Of a DNA stretch of 64,000 nt, positions 46,552 through 55,970 are shown piece by piece. A program made the position numbers and the translations under genes. The notes under the pieces are model-generated. The model ran no database searches. It had not been told where the DNA came from and saw nothing but the letters and a program-made list of their open reading frames with translations. Source of the DNA: Roseateles puraquae (GTDB lineage: Bacteria > Pseudomonadota > Gammaproteobacteria > Burkholderiales > Burkholderiaceae_C); contig NZ_NISI01000001.1 of assembly GCF_002205845.1 (NCBI RefSeq), positions 682,001 through 746,000 of the forward strand. Direction: 5' to 3'. Each line of letters starts with the position of its first letter. Position 1 is the stretch's first letter.

Positions 46552-47694
46552 TCAGCGCACGACGGCGATCTGCTCGCGGTTGCCGCCCTTGTAGGTGTAG
46601 AGCGTCAGGGCGCCGTTCTTGATGTCGCCCTTGTCGTCGAAGGCGATGGTGCCGGTCACGCCCTTGTAGCCAGCGGTCTTGGCCAGCACGGGCAGGTACT
46701 TCGCCGGCTCGGCGGAGTTGGCCTTGACCATGGCAGCGACCATCACGTTGACGGCGTCGTACACGTAGGGCGCGTAGATCTGCACGTCGACGTTGAACTT
46801 GCTCTTGAACTTGGCCTTGAAGTCGTCCATGGACTTCTTGGCTTCGCCCTCGACGCCACCGGCCTCGGCGCAGACGACCTGGCCGTCAGCCATGGTGCCG
46901 GCGGCCAGCTTGGGCAGTTCGCCCGAGCAGATGCCGTCGCCGCCCATGAACTTGGCTTCGATGCCGAGCTGCTTCATCTGGCGCAGCATCGGGCCGGCCA
47001 CGGCGTCCATGCCGCCGAAGAAGACGACGTCGGGCTTCTTGCCCTTCAGGGAGGTCAGGATGGCGGTGAAGTCCGTGGCCTTGTCGTTGGTGAACTCACG
47101 GCCGACGACCTTGCCGCCAGCCGCCTTGACGCCCTTTTCGAACTCGTCGGCCACGCCCTGGCCGTAAGCGGTGCGGTCGTCGATGACGGCGATGGACTTG
47201 CCCTTCAGCGTGGTCACCGAGTACTTGCCCAGCGTGCCGCCCAGGTGCACGTCGTCAGCCACGACGCGGAAGGTGGTCTTGTAGCCGTTGCGGGTGAACT
47301 TGGGGTTGGTGGCGGACGGCGAGATCTGCGGGATGCCGGCGTCGCTGTAGACCTTGGAGGCGGGGATGGAGGTGCCGGAGTTCAGGTGGCCGATGACGCC
47401 GTTGACCTTGGAGTCGACCAGCTTCTGCGCAGCCGCGGTGCCTTGCTTCGGATCGCCAGCGTCGTCTTCGGCCAGCAGTTCGAACTTGGCCTTCTTGCCG
47501 CCGATGGTCACGCCCTTGGCGTTCAGTTCCTCGATGGCCAGACGAGCGCCCAGCTCATTGTCCTTGCCGAGGTGGGCGATCGCGCCGCTGGTCGGGCCGA
47601 CGTGGCCGATCTTGACGACCAGGTCCTGCGACATGGCGGCGCCGCTGAGCAGTGCTGCCACTGCACCCACCACGATATTCAGCTTGATTTGCAT
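46552..47694 (-). CDS. Branched-chain amino acid ABC transporter substrate-binding protein (LivJ/LivK-type)
   Basis: A 380-residue periplasmic binding protein. A signal peptide (MQIKLNIVVGAVAALLSGAAMSQ, cleavage about residue 22) precedes VKIGHVGPTSGAIAHLGKDNE, the start of the Leu/Ile/Val-binding fold; AEDDAGDPKQGTAAAQKLVD and SATNPKFTRNGYKTTFR are characteristic. It captures branched-chain or related amino acids for the Liv permease, which is not encoded adjacent. ATG 47694 has GGAG seven bases upstream. It is followed by its own terminator, so it is monocistronic. Confidence 0.93.
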   Translation of the reverse strand: MQIKLNIVVGAVAALLSGAAMSQDLVVKIGHVGPTSGAIAHLGKDNELGARLAIEELNAKGVTIGGKKAKFELLAEDDAGDPKQGTAAAQKLVDSKVNGVIGHLNSGTSIPASKVYSDAGIPQISPSATNPKFTRNGYKTTFRVVADDVHLGGTLGKYSVTTLKGKSIAVIDDRTAYGQGVADEFEKGVKAAGGKVVGREFTNDKATDFTAILTSLKGKKPDVVFFGGMDAVAGPMLRQMKQLGIEAKFMGGDGICSGELPKLAAGTMADGQVVCAEAGGVEGEAKKSMDDFKAKFKSKFNVDVQIYAPYVYDAVNVMVAAMVKANSAEPAKYLPVLAKTAGYKGVTGTIAFDDKGDIKNGALTLYTYKGGNREQIAVVR

Positions 47695-47844
47695 GGATCA
47701 ACTCCAGTTTGGATGAGAGAGGAACGACAGAGAACGTTGAGTTTTCAACCGAATGAACATACCCCAAATCCGAGGCCCTCTCATTCGGGAAAGCGTGGAC
47801 GCATCGGCCGTGGGCACGCCGCAACGAGACGGCTTTGCCCGCGG

Positions 47845-48267
47845 TCAACCCGCCGCCGAAAAATGGTCCAGCTTGGCGCCGGATTGGCTGTAGCGACGGT
47901 AGCGCGCACGCCCCGCTTGAACGCGCGCGGGGTCGTGCCCGATGACTTCGAGCACGCGCTCAAAAGCCATCACGTCGCCGGGCATGTCGTCGGCGAGGTT
48001 GAGCAGCAGGCCGCGGTGCGGCAGCCGCGCGGCGTCGTCCACCAGCAGCACCTCGCCAGGCGCTGCCGGTGACGAGCCGTCCCAGCGGCGGTGAGGGATG
48101 AACTCAGTGGCTTCGAAGGTCCAGAGCAACTGGTCCAGCCGAGCCGCCTCGGCGGCCGGCACGCACACCCCCACCGGCTTGCCCGTCGCCAGCGCCCGCC
48201 GGATGAGCCGGCAGGCGAAGTGCAGCGGGTCGGCCGCGTCGCTGTAGAAGCTGACCTGCAGCGCCAC
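47845..48267 (-). CDS. holC: DNA polymerase III subunit chi (HolC)
   Basis: A 140-residue protein starting at GTG 48267. The motif order (VSFYSDAADPLHFACRLIRRA, LDQLLWTFEATEFIPH, VLLVDDAARLP, FERVLEVIG) matches the chi subunit, which links the clamp loader to single-strand binding protein during replication. It follows pepA after 3 bp, and pepA-holC order is widespread in proteobacteria, which supports both calls. The C-terminus KLDHFSAAG is short and polar. Confidence 0.9.
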   Translation of the reverse strand: MALQVSFYSDAADPLHFACRLIRRALATGKPVGVCVPAAEAARLDQLLWTFEATEFIPHRRWDGSSPAAPGEVLLVDDAARLPHRGLLLNLADDMPGDVMAFERVLEVIGHDPARVQAGRARYRRYSQSGAKLDHFSAAG

Positions 48268-48270
48268 GTC

Positions 48271-49734
48271 TTACTTGGCGTGGCTCAGCACGAAGTGCGT
48301 CAGCAGGCCCACCGGCCGGCCGGTGGCACCCTTGGCGGCGCCGCCCTTCCAGGCCGTACCGGCGATGTCGAGGTGGCCCCAGCGGTACTTGGTGGCAAAA
48401 CGCTGCAGGAACTTGGCGGCCGTGATCGAGCCACCGGCACGACCGGCGATGTTGGGCACGTCGGCGAAGTTGCTCTTGAGGCCCTCGTTGTACTCGTCGT
48501 CCAGCGGCATGCGCCAGCACGGGTCGAGCGCCGCATCGCCCGCAGCCGTCAGCGCGGCGGCGAGTTCGTCATCGCTGGCATACATGCCACTGCGCACGCC
48601 ACCCAGGGCGATGACGCAGGCACCGGTCAGCGTGGCCACGTCCACCACCACGGCAGGCTTGAAGCGCTCCGCGTAGGTCAGCGCGTCGCACAGGATGAGG
48701 CGGCCTTCGGCGTCGGTGTTCAGGATCTCGATGGTCTGGCCCGACATGGACGTCACCACATCGCCCGGCTTCACCGCACGACCGCTGGGCATGTTCTCGC
48801 AGGCGGCCACGATCATCACCAGATTCAGCTTGGGCTTGAGTTCGGCCACGGCGCGCAGCGTGCCGATGACGCTGGCCGCACCGCCCATGTCGAACTTCAT
48901 CTCGTCCATCTCGGCGCCCGGCTTCAGCGAGATGCCGCCGGTGTCGAAGGTGATGCCCTTGCCGACCAGCACGACCGGCGGCACGGTCTTGGCCGCGCCG
49001 TCGTAGCGCGCCACGATGAAGCGCAGCGGCTCGTCCGAACCCTGGGCCACGGCCAGGAAGCTGCCCATGCCGAGCTTCTCCACCGCCTTCTTGTCCAGGA
49101 CCTCGACCTTCAGGCCGTGGCTCTTGCCCAGGGCCTGCACCACCTGGCCGAGGTAGGTCGGGGTGGCGTAGTTGGCCGGACGGTTGGCGCATTCGCGGGC
49201 CAGTTCGACGCCGGCGGCGATTGCCTCGCCACGGGCCAGGCCCAGCTTGGCAGCCTTCAAGTCGGCCTTGCCCACCAGCAGGGCCACGCGGGCCAGCTTG
49301 GGTGCCGCCGGTGCGCTCGGCTTGGTGTGGCGGTAGACGTAGACGGCGTCGGTCGCGGCCACGGCCGTCTGCTCAGCCAGGGACTCCGCCAGCGCAGCAT
49401 CGAAACCCGCAAAGGCGACGGCGGCGCTCGCTACGCCGCGCGACTTGATCTGGCCCAGCGCGGCGCCCAATGCCGCGCGGGCGGCAGCCAGGCTCGCCTT
49501 GCCGCTGGCGGCCAACACCAGGCGGGTCGCCTTGACGCCTTCCGCCGGGGCCAGGGTCAGCACCTGGCCGGCCTTCAACGCGAAGTCGCCGAGCTTGATC
49601 GCGGCCTGCACCTGCTTGGCCACGGCTGCATCCAGACCCTTGGGCAACGCCTCACCGGCGATCACCACGACAAGCGCATCCGCACCCACGCCCGCGAGCC
49701 CATCGAGCTCAGCGGTTTGAATCTTGAAGTCCAT
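48271..49734 (-). CDS. pepA: Cytosol (leucyl) aminopeptidase PepA
   Basis: A 487-residue M17 metallopeptidase. The C-terminal catalytic part includes the metal-binding Lys/Asp segment LVGKGITFDTGGISLKP, MKFDMGGAASV and the family signature NTDAEGRL with Asp and Glu ligands and the Arg of the active site. It cleaves N-terminal Leu and other residues; in enteric bacteria the protein also binds DNA. ATG 49734 is only about 30 bp from the divergent lptF start. HolC follows after 3 bp. Confidence 0.95.
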   Translation of the reverse strand: MDFKIQTAELDGLAGVGADALVVVIAGEALPKGLDAAVAKQVQAAIKLGDFALKAGQVLTLAPAEGVKATRLVLAASGKASLAAARAALGAALGQIKSRGVASAAVAFAGFDAALAESLAEQTAVAATDAVYVYRHTKPSAPAAPKLARVALLVGKADLKAAKLGLARGEAIAAGVELARECANRPANYATPTYLGQVVQALGKSHGLKVEVLDKKAVEKLGMGSFLAVAQGSDEPLRFIVARYDGAAKTVPPVVLVGKGITFDTGGISLKPGAEMDEMKFDMGGAASVIGTLRAVAELKPKLNLVMIVAACENMPSGRAVKPGDVVTSMSGQTIEILNTDAEGRLILCDALTYAERFKPAVVVDVATLTGACVIALGGVRSGMYASDDELAAALTAAGDAALDPCWRMPLDDEYNEGLKSNFADVPNIAGRAGGSITAAKFLQRFATKYRWGHLDIAGTAWKGGAAKGATGRPVGLLTHFVLSHAK

Positions 49735-49764
49735 AATGACTGGAAGTAGAAAGAAGTGCGTTTG

Positions 49765-50862
49765 ATGTTATTCGATTCATCCACGCGGTCCGAGTTGGCG
49801 CGGAGCTTCGGGGTCACCCTTGTGGTCATCCTGACCATCATGCTGACGGTGACCCTGATCAAGACACTCGGGCAGGCCGCAGGCGGCAATGTGGCGCCGC
49901 AGGATGTGGTGCTGCTGATGGGTTACGCCACGCTGGCGCACCTGGCCACGATGCTGAACCTGTCGCTGTTCATCGCCGTGGTGGCCACGCTCGGGCGGCG
50001 CTACCGCGAGTCGGAGATGACGATCTGGTTCGCCAGTGGCGTGCCGCTGTCCCGCTTCATCCGGCCGGTGCTGCGCATGGCCTGGCCGATCCTGCTGGCG
50101 ATCGTGGTGCTGGAGTTGGTGGTGTGGCCCTGGGGCAACCAGAACAGCGCCGAACTCCGCGACCGCTACCAGAAGCGCAGCGACCTCTCCCGCGTGGCGC
50201 CGGGCCAGTTCCAGACCTCGCGCGACGGCAGCCGCGTGTTCTTCATCGAACGCGACGGCGACGATGCCGGCACGGGGCGCAATGTCTTCATCCTGTCCAA
50301 CCAGAACGACCGGGAGTCGGTCACCACCTCCGCCCGCGGCCGGCTCGAGATGGAAGGTGACGACCGCATGCTGGTGCTGGACCACGGTCAGCGCAACGAG
50401 ACCCAGCTCAAGACCGGCGAGAAAAGCCTCGCCCGTTTCGAGCAGTACAAGGTGATGACCGACACGCAGGTGCTCGCCAACGCCAACCAACTGCCCCCCA
50501 AAGCCACGCCCACCCTCGATCTGCTGCGCAACCTGACGGTCAAGAACCAGGGCGAGATCGCGTGGCGCCTGGGCTGGATCTTCGCGGGCTTCAACATGGC
50601 GCTGCTGGGCATCGGTGTGGCGGCCTCCAACCCGCGCCGGGCCAACAACTGGAACCTGCTGTTCGCGCTGCTCGCCTTCGTCGTGTACTTCAACTCGATC
50701 AATGTGTCGGTGTCGCGCGTGGGCAATGGCACCGCCGCGCTGGCGCCGACGCTGCTCGGCCTGCATGGTGGCGCCTTCGTGCTCGCGCTGACCCTCATCT
50801 GGCTGCGTGACAACGGCAACCGCTTCTGCCTGCGCCGCCGCGCCAAGGAGGCCACGGCATGA
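49765..50862 (+). CDS. lptF: LPS export ABC transporter permease LptF
   Basis: A 365-residue inner-membrane protein of the LptB2FGC exporter, which moves lipopolysaccharide out of the inner membrane. Six transmembrane helices are split by a periplasmic jellyroll domain (about 130-260): FGVTLVVILTIMLTVTLIKT, LATMLNLSLFIAVVATL, PILLAIVVLELVVWP, then the C-terminal three. RRYRESEMTIWFASG is the cytoplasmic coupling region. ATG 49765 gives the N-terminus MLFDSSTRSELARSFG usual in the order; GTG 49756 would add three residues. It overlaps lptG by four bases. Confidence 0.93.
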   Translation: MLFDSSTRSELARSFGVTLVVILTIMLTVTLIKTLGQAAGGNVAPQDVVLLMGYATLAHLATMLNLSLFIAVVATLGRRYRESEMTIWFASGVPLSRFIRPVLRMAWPILLAIVVLELVVWPWGNQNSAELRDRYQKRSDLSRVAPGQFQTSRDGSRVFFIERDGDDAGTGRNVFILSNQNDRESVTTSARGRLEMEGDDRMLVLDHGQRNETQLKTGEKSLARFEQYKVMTDTQVLANANQLPPKATPTLDLLRNLTVKNQGEIAWRLGWIFAGFNMALLGIGVAASNPRRANNWNLLFALLAFVVYFNSINVSVSRVGNGTAALAPTLLGLHGGAFVLALTLIWLRDNGNRFCLRRRAKEATA

Positions 50863-51986
50863 GGACGGTCCGCCGCCTGCTCTACAAGGACATCATCGGC
50901 TCGGTGCTGCTCGTGGCCCTGGCCTTCCTGTCGCTGTTCTTCTTCAACGATTTCGTCGACGAGATCGATCGCATGTCCCGCATCGGCGCGGGCGCGGGCA
51001 AGGCCGCGCTGCTGGCTGCAATGGAGATCCCGGGCAACTTCTACACCCTCTTCCCGATCGCCGTGCTGATCGGCGCCATCTTCGCGCTGGCCCGCCTGGC
51101 GCAGAGCAGCGAGTTCACCATCCTGCGCACCGGCGGCCTGGGGCCCGCGCGGGCGCTCGGCCTGCTGGCCCGGCTCGCCGCGGTGTTCGCCATCCTGACC
51201 TTTGTCGTCGGCGACTACGTCGCCCCCGAGTTCGAGCGCCGCGGCAACGACCTGCGTGCCGGCTTCGCGCACGACGCCTCGCAAAGCACGCGCGGCGCCT
51301 GGCTCAAAGACCATCAAACCGTCGACGGCCAGGAGCGCAGCTACTCGGTCAAGGTCGGTCGCGTGGGCGGCGGCGGCGACCTGGAGAACGTCTTCATCTT
51401 CGAGTTCGATGCCGAAGGCCGGCTGCTCTCGCGCACCGAGGCCCGCAAGGTCGATGTGGATGGCCAGGGGGTCTGGCATCTGCAGCAGGTCAAGCGCGCG
51501 GTCTGGAACCCCGGCCTGCCCGCCGGGGCCAGCCCGGTGGGCAATGTGGTCGTCAGCGAGCAAAGCCTCGACAAACTCGACTGGCAAAGCTCGCTGCATG
51601 CCGGCGTCATCGCGGCGGCGGTGCTGCCCGCGATGTCGATGTCGACCGTGGAGCTGTACCGCTACACCCGCCACCTGTCGGCCCAGGAGCAGTCCGCGCA
51701 GGCGCACAACATCCAGTTCTGGCGCAAGGCCCTCTACCCCTTCGCGTGCTTCGTGATGGTGGCCCTGGCCCTGCCCTTCGCCTACCTGCACGGCCGCTCC
51801 GGCGGCATCAGCATCAAGGTGTTCGGCGGCATCATGCTGGGCATCAGCTTCGTGCTGCTGAACAACGTCGCCGGCCACCTCGGCCTCCTGAAGAACTGGA
51901 CGCCCTGGGTCGTGGCCGCCACCCCCAGCCTGCTCTACCTCGGCCTGTCGATGGCTGCGTTCACCTGGCTCGTGAGATACCGCTGA
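50859..51986 (+). CDS. lptG: LPS export ABC transporter permease LptG
   Basis: A 375-residue partner of LptF with the same six-helix, periplasmic-jellyroll layout. The N-terminus MRTVRRLLYKDIIGSVLLVAL and the segment ARLAQSSEFTILRTGG are typical LptG; the C-terminal helices include FACFVMVALALPFAYLHGRSGGISIKVF. ATG 50859 overlaps the lptF stop, with AAGGAG upstream. Together with LptF it forms the transmembrane core for LPS extraction. Confidence 0.93.
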   Translation: MRTVRRLLYKDIIGSVLLVALAFLSLFFFNDFVDEIDRMSRIGAGAGKAALLAAMEIPGNFYTLFPIAVLIGAIFALARLAQSSEFTILRTGGLGPARALGLLARLAAVFAILTFVVGDYVAPEFERRGNDLRAGFAHDASQSTRGAWLKDHQTVDGQERSYSVKVGRVGGGGDLENVFIFEFDAEGRLLSRTEARKVDVDGQGVWHLQQVKRAVWNPGLPAGASPVGNVVVSEQSLDKLDWQSSLHAGVIAAAVLPAMSMSTVELYRYTRHLSAQEQSAQAHNIQFWRKALYPFACFVMVALALPFAYLHGRSGGISIKVFGGIMLGISFVLLNNVAGHLGLLKNWTPWVVAATPSLLYLGLSMAAFTWLVRYR

Positions 51987-52354
51987 TGGATGGTCTTCTG
52001 TTGTTCGCACACGGGGCGCGTGACCCGGCCTGGGCTCGCCCCTTCGAAGCCGTTGCGCAGCGCCTGCGCGAGTCGCGGCCTCAAACACCGCTGGTGCTGG
52101 CCTTCCTCGAATTCATGACGCCCGGCCTGCCGGAGGCTGCCGAGCAGCTCGTCGCGGCCGGCTGCACGCGGGTGCACGTGATGCCGCTGTTCCTGGGCAC
52201 GGGCGGCCATGTGCGGCGCGATATCCCCCCGCTGCTGGACAGCCTGCGCGAACGCCACGGCAGTGCGGTGCAGTGGGAACTGCACCCGCCGCTGGGCGAG
52301 CACGAGGCCGTGCTGCAGGCGATGTGCAACGCCTGCCTGGAGCCGCTGCGATGA
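51986..52354 (+). CDS. Short CbiX-type sirohydrochlorin chelatase-like protein
   Basis: A 122-residue single-domain protein of the CbiX/SirB family. The active-site His lies in LLFAHGARDPAWA near the N-terminus and a second is in MPLFLGTGGHVRRDIPPLL. By family it inserts Co or Fe into sirohydrochlorin for cobalamin or siroheme. ATG 51986 overlaps the lptG stop by one base (TGATG) and the gene overlaps the LysR regulator by four bases, so four genes are coupled. A link to sulfite reduction through siroheme fits the CysB-like neighbour. Confidence 0.86.
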   Translation: MDGLLLFAHGARDPAWARPFEAVAQRLRESRPQTPLVLAFLEFMTPGLPEAAEQLVAAGCTRVHVMPLFLGTGGHVRRDIPPLLDSLRERHGSAVQWELHPPLGEHEAVLQAMCNACLEPLR

Positions 52355-53295
52355 ACCTGCATCAATTCCGCTTCGTGCAGGAAGCGGCACGCCGCAATCT
52401 CAACCTGACCGAGACCGCCAAGGCGCTGTTCACGTCGCAGCCGGGCGTGTCCAAGGCCATCCTGGAGCTGGAAGAGGAGCTCGGCGTCGACATTTTCTCG
52501 CGCCACGGCAAGCGCCTGCGCCGCATCACCGAGCCGGGCCAGCAGGTGCTGGCCTGCATCGAGATCATCCTGCGCGAGGTGGGCAACCTCAAGCGCATCG
52601 GCGAGGAGTATTCGCGTCAGGACAGTGGCACCTTCTCCATCGCCACCACCCACACCCAGGCGCGCTACGTGCTGCCTGCGCCGGTGGCCCAGCTGCGCAA
52701 GAACCTGCCGCAACTGCGCATCAGCCTGCACCAGGGCAGCCCCGATCAGGTCGTGAAGATGCTGCTCGACGAGAGCGCCGACCTGGGCCTGGCCACCGAA
52801 TCGCTCGCCCAGTACGCGGAGCTCGTCACCCTGCCCTGCTACGAATGGCAGCACGTGATGGTGGTGCCGCGCGACCATCCGCTGGCCAGCGCCGAGCGCA
52901 TCAGCCTGGAGCAGCTCGCCGCCGAACCGCTGGTCTCCTACCACCCCAGCTTCACCGGACGCACGCGCATCGACAAGGCCTTTGCGGCGCGCCACCTCAC
53001 GCCCAACGTGGTGCTGGAGGCCATCGACTCCGATGTCATCAAGACCTATGTGCGGCTGGGCATGGGCGTGGGCATCGTGGCCGAGATGGCGATGCGCGAG
53101 GAACCCGCCGGTAGCGACCTGGTCGCCCGCCCGCTGGGCAGCCTGCTGGGCAGCAACGTCACCCGCATCGCGTTCAAGCGTGGCGCCTACCTGCGCAACT
53201 ACGTGTACGTGTTTGCCGAGCTGCTGTCCGACCGGCTGAGCCGCAAGCTCATCGAGAAGGCCATGAACGGGGACGCGAGCGACTTCGGCCTTTGA
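52351..53295 (+). CDS. LysR-family regulator, CysB/Cbl-like
   Basis: A 314-residue regulator with the CysB-type opening MNLHQFRFVQEAARRNLNLTETA and the helix-turn-helix TAKALFTSQPGVSKAILELEEELG. The effector domain shows the CysB pattern IATTHTQARYVLP and GSPDQVV, which binds sulfate or acetylserine derivatives, and the conserved DVIKTYVRLGMGVGIVAEMA. It likely controls sulfur assimilation genes elsewhere. ATG 52351 (ATGA overlap with the chelatase) is preferred to the frame opening at 52273. Confidence 0.9.
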   Translation: MNLHQFRFVQEAARRNLNLTETAKALFTSQPGVSKAILELEEELGVDIFSRHGKRLRRITEPGQQVLACIEIILREVGNLKRIGEEYSRQDSGTFSIATTHTQARYVLPAPVAQLRKNLPQLRISLHQGSPDQVVKMLLDESADLGLATESLAQYAELVTLPCYEWQHVMVVPRDHPLASAERISLEQLAAEPLVSYHPSFTGRTRIDKAFAARHLTPNVVLEAIDSDVIKTYVRLGMGVGIVAEMAMREEPAGSDLVARPLGSLLGSNVTRIAFKRGAYLRNYVYVFAELLSDRLSRKLIEKAMNGDASDFGL

Positions 53296-53310
53296 GCCGA
53301 CTGCAGGCGC

Positions 53311-55083
53311 CTAGCCGTCGAAGCGGGAATCCAGCGGCAGCATGAGGTCCACCTCATCGCCGCGCAGGCCGGCCTCGTAGAGGTCGCGGGCGACGCTGTA
53401 CAGCAGCAGCAGGTCGCGATAGGCCGGCAGGTCGAACTGCGTCACACCCGGGCCGCGGCCGTGGGCCAGCAGCTCCTGCAGCATCCGCATCGCGGCTGCC
53501 GAATCCGACCACACCACCTGCAGGTGCGCCATCACGCTCGGCGAGGCATCCAGCGTGCGGCCACGCGACAGGCTCTGCGACCAATCCGGCCCCAGGCTGC
53601 CGAAGCGTTGCTGGAACTGCGTGACCAGTTCCGCGAAGGCCTCGGGGTCGCCGCGTTGCTGGCACAGCTCCATCAGCATCAGGTGAGGCATGGCGCCGGT
53701 CTGCACGCCCGTCGGGCCGCGGGTGAGGCGGCTTGCCAGCAAGTCGGCGGCGGCGTCCTGCTGGCCGAGCAGCAGCAGGAACTCCACCTGCTGCTGCAGG
53801 TCCAGCAGTTCATCAGCCAGGGTGTCCAGCCCCGTGGGTGCGGAGGTCACCACCGGCTCTGCAGAAGCGCGCACCGGCAGGGGCTGCGTCGCTTGCATGG
53901 ACGTCGGGATGACGGCGGCCTGGGGAGCCGTGGGCGCCGCGGGTGTCGGCGGCCAGGGCATGGGCCGTGGCTGCGGGCGCGTGATCTGGTGTGGACTGTC
54001 CTCGGCGCCAACCATCGCCCCGGCCAGCACAGGCGCCGCGACGCCCGACGCGGCTGCCGGCGCCGCCGGCACGGCACGCGGCAATCCGGCGCCTTCGGCC
54101 GCATGCAGGGCGCGCCAGTAGGCCAGCTCCTGCCGGGCCCGCTGGTCACGCCAGCGGCTGAAGTAGAACGCCCCGGCGCCGGCAATCAGGCTCATGGCGA
54201 GGGTCAAGAGCCAGGTCATGGGGTCCCGGTAGGGCGACGGCCGCGGCGCTGGCGCCAGCGTCGGCGCCACGCGGAAGGCCTCTGGTGCCGGCGCGGCCGA
54301 CGCCGGTGCCGCCTCAGGCGGGGAAGCGGCGGCCGAAGCCGGCACGGCCGCCTCGGGCGCGGACGCGGCGCCACCCTCCGCCTGCTGGCGAGCCAGGATC
54401 TCGGCGCGCAACTGCGCCACGGTCTGCTCCAGCTGGGTGATCTGCGCTTCCAGCTCGGGCGTCAGCTCCGTGACCGCCGAGGCCGCCGGTCGCGCGGGGC
54501 GAGCCGCCGCGGAGGCCAGGATCTCCGGCTGCTCCAGCGTGAGACGCGGGCCGGTCACACGAGGCTTCGGGCGCGGCCGGGGCTTCGGAGCGGGCGGCTG
54601 CACCTCCAGCCGGGCGGTTTCCACCAGCGGGGGCGGTGCGTAGACGGGCGCGGGCGGCGGCGCCGCGGCCGAAGCCTGCGATGCACCACCCGGCGGGTCG
54701 ATGAAGGCGTTGAACTCGCGGGTCAACACCAGCGGGCAGCCGAGCGCCAACGTGATGCGCAGGGCCGGCTCGTCGATGCCGACCTGGCTGGTCAGCCGCA
54801 CCCGCCGCTGACCCGGCTCCCCTTCCAGCCGCAGCTGCAGCAGGCCGGCCGGCACGCGCGCATCACCGGCAATCACCTCGGCGCGCGCGCAGCCGTCGGC
54901 CAATTGCTCGCCCTCAGCCAGCAGCAGCGGGAAGGTCACATCCAGCGGGCGGCCGAGGGTGGATTGCACCTGGGGCCGGCCCAGGCCCAGCGCGTGTACG
55001 CCTGGGGTGGCCAGGCCCAACAGCAGTGCCAAAGCGGGAGTGATGGCGCCGAGCAACGTCGGGCGCAGGGCCGTGATGGGCAT
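53311..55083 (-). CDS. FimV-like protein
   Basis: A 590-residue protein. After a signal-like hydrophobic start, the segment HALGLGRPQVQSTLGRPLDVTFPL is the FimV N-terminal domain, which in Pseudomonas is periplasmic and supports type IV pili and polarity. A long Pro/Ala/Glu-rich linker with a short coiled coil (about 220-260, ELTPELEAQITQLEQTVAQL) leads to a transmembrane helix (MTWLLTLAMSLIAGAGAFYF, about 285-310). The cytoplasmic C-terminal part is helical. No LysM motif is evident. ATG 55083 is preferred; an upstream ATG at 55146 also exists. It converges with the LysR gene, with 15 bp between stops. Confidence 0.72.
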   Translation of the reverse strand: MPITALRPTLLGAITPALALLLGLATPGVHALGLGRPQVQSTLGRPLDVTFPLLLAEGEQLADGCARAEVIAGDARVPAGLLQLRLEGEPGQRRVRLTSQVGIDEPALRITLALGCPLVLTREFNAFIDPPGGASQASAAAPPPAPVYAPPPLVETARLEVQPPAPKPRPRPKPRVTGPRLTLEQPEILASAAARPARPAASAVTELTPELEAQITQLEQTVAQLRAEILARQQAEGGAASAPEAAVPASAAASPPEAAPASAAPAPEAFRVAPTLAPAPRPSPYRDPMTWLLTLAMSLIAGAGAFYFSRWRDQRARQELAYWRALHAAEGAGLPRAVPAAPAAASGVAAPVLAGAMVGAEDSPHQITRPQPRPMPWPPTPAAPTAPQAAVIPTSMQATQPLPVRASAEPVVTSAPTGLDTLADELLDLQQQVEFLLLLGQQDAAADLLASRLTRGPTGVQTGAMPHLMLMELCQQRGDPEAFAELVTQFQQRFGSLGPDWSQSLSRGRTLDASPSVMAHLQVVWSDSAAAMRMLQELLAHGRGPGVTQFDLPAYRDLLLLYSVARDLYEAGLRGDEVDLMLPLDSRFDG

Positions 55084-55196
55084 CGACTGCGTGCGGCTAC
55101 GGATGGGTTGAGTAACGAAGGGTATCGGCGCGAGGCACTCTAGCATGGGGAAAGACGGCTCAGCCCCTTGGCAGACCGGCACAATTCCACCCCAGC

Positions 55197-55901
55197 ATGA
55201 ACGCACTCAGCCTGACCCCCGCCGAACGGCAGCAGATCGACCAGGGCGCCTGGTTCTCCAAGCTGTCCGAACCCCTGCGCAATGACATCCTGCAGCGCGC
55301 CTACGTCCGCCGCCTGCCCGACGAGACCATGCTGTCCCACCGCGGCGAGCCTGCCGAGGAATGGTCGGCCGTGGCCAAGGGCGCGGTGCGCGTGAGCTCG
55401 GTGTCGCTCGCGGGCAAGCAGATCTCCCTCACCTACGTGGAGCCCGGCACCTGGTTCGGCGACATCGCCCTGTTCGACGGCCTGCCCCGCACGCACGATG
55501 CCTATGCGCATGGCGACACCACGTTGCTGTGCGTGCGCAAGGCCGACTTTCATGCGCTGCTCAAGGCGCACTCCGAGCTGTACGACGCGCTGCTGCGCCT
55601 GAACTGCCGGCGCCTGCGCCTGATGTTCGACATGATCGAAGACCTCAACACCCGGCCGCTGGCGGCACGCCTGGCCAAGCAGGTGCTGCTGCTGGCGCGC
55701 TCCTACGGCGTGCAGGAGGGTGACGAGATCCGCATCGGCCTGCAGCTGGCCCAGGAAGACCTCGCCCAATTGCTCGGCGCCTCGCGCCAGCGGGTGAACC
55801 AGGAGCTGAAAGCCTTCGAGCGTGAAGGCGCCGTCCGCGTGGAGCCGACGCGCCTGGTGGTGCTCAGCCGCGAGAAGCTGCTGGCCGCCGCCGCCCGCTG
55901 A
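55197..55901 (+). CDS. Crp/Fnr-family transcriptional regulator
   Basis: A 234-residue regulator. The N-terminal cyclic-nucleotide-binding-like domain carries VEPGTWFGDIALFDGLPRTHDAY, without the N-terminal Cys cluster of Fnr, so iron-sulfur sensing is unlikely. The C-terminal winged helix shows QEDLAQLLGASRQRVNQELKAFE. The nucleotide pocket has GDIALFDG in place of the GELAL motif of Crp, so the ligand is uncertain. It is divergent from the FimV-like gene with 113 bp between starts. Confidence 0.88.
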   Translation: MNALSLTPAERQQIDQGAWFSKLSEPLRNDILQRAYVRRLPDETMLSHRGEPAEEWSAVAKGAVRVSSVSLAGKQISLTYVEPGTWFGDIALFDGLPRTHDAYAHGDTTLLCVRKADFHALLKAHSELYDALLRLNCRRLRLMFDMIEDLNTRPLAARLAKQVLLLARSYGVQEGDEIRIGLQLAQEDLAQLLGASRQRVNQELKAFEREGAVRVEPTRLVVLSREKLLAAAAR

Positions 55902-55970
55902 CACTGCCGCGACACGCCGGCCCCCCGCCGGCTCGCAGAATGCGCGGCTGCACCTGACCACCTGCCTGCC

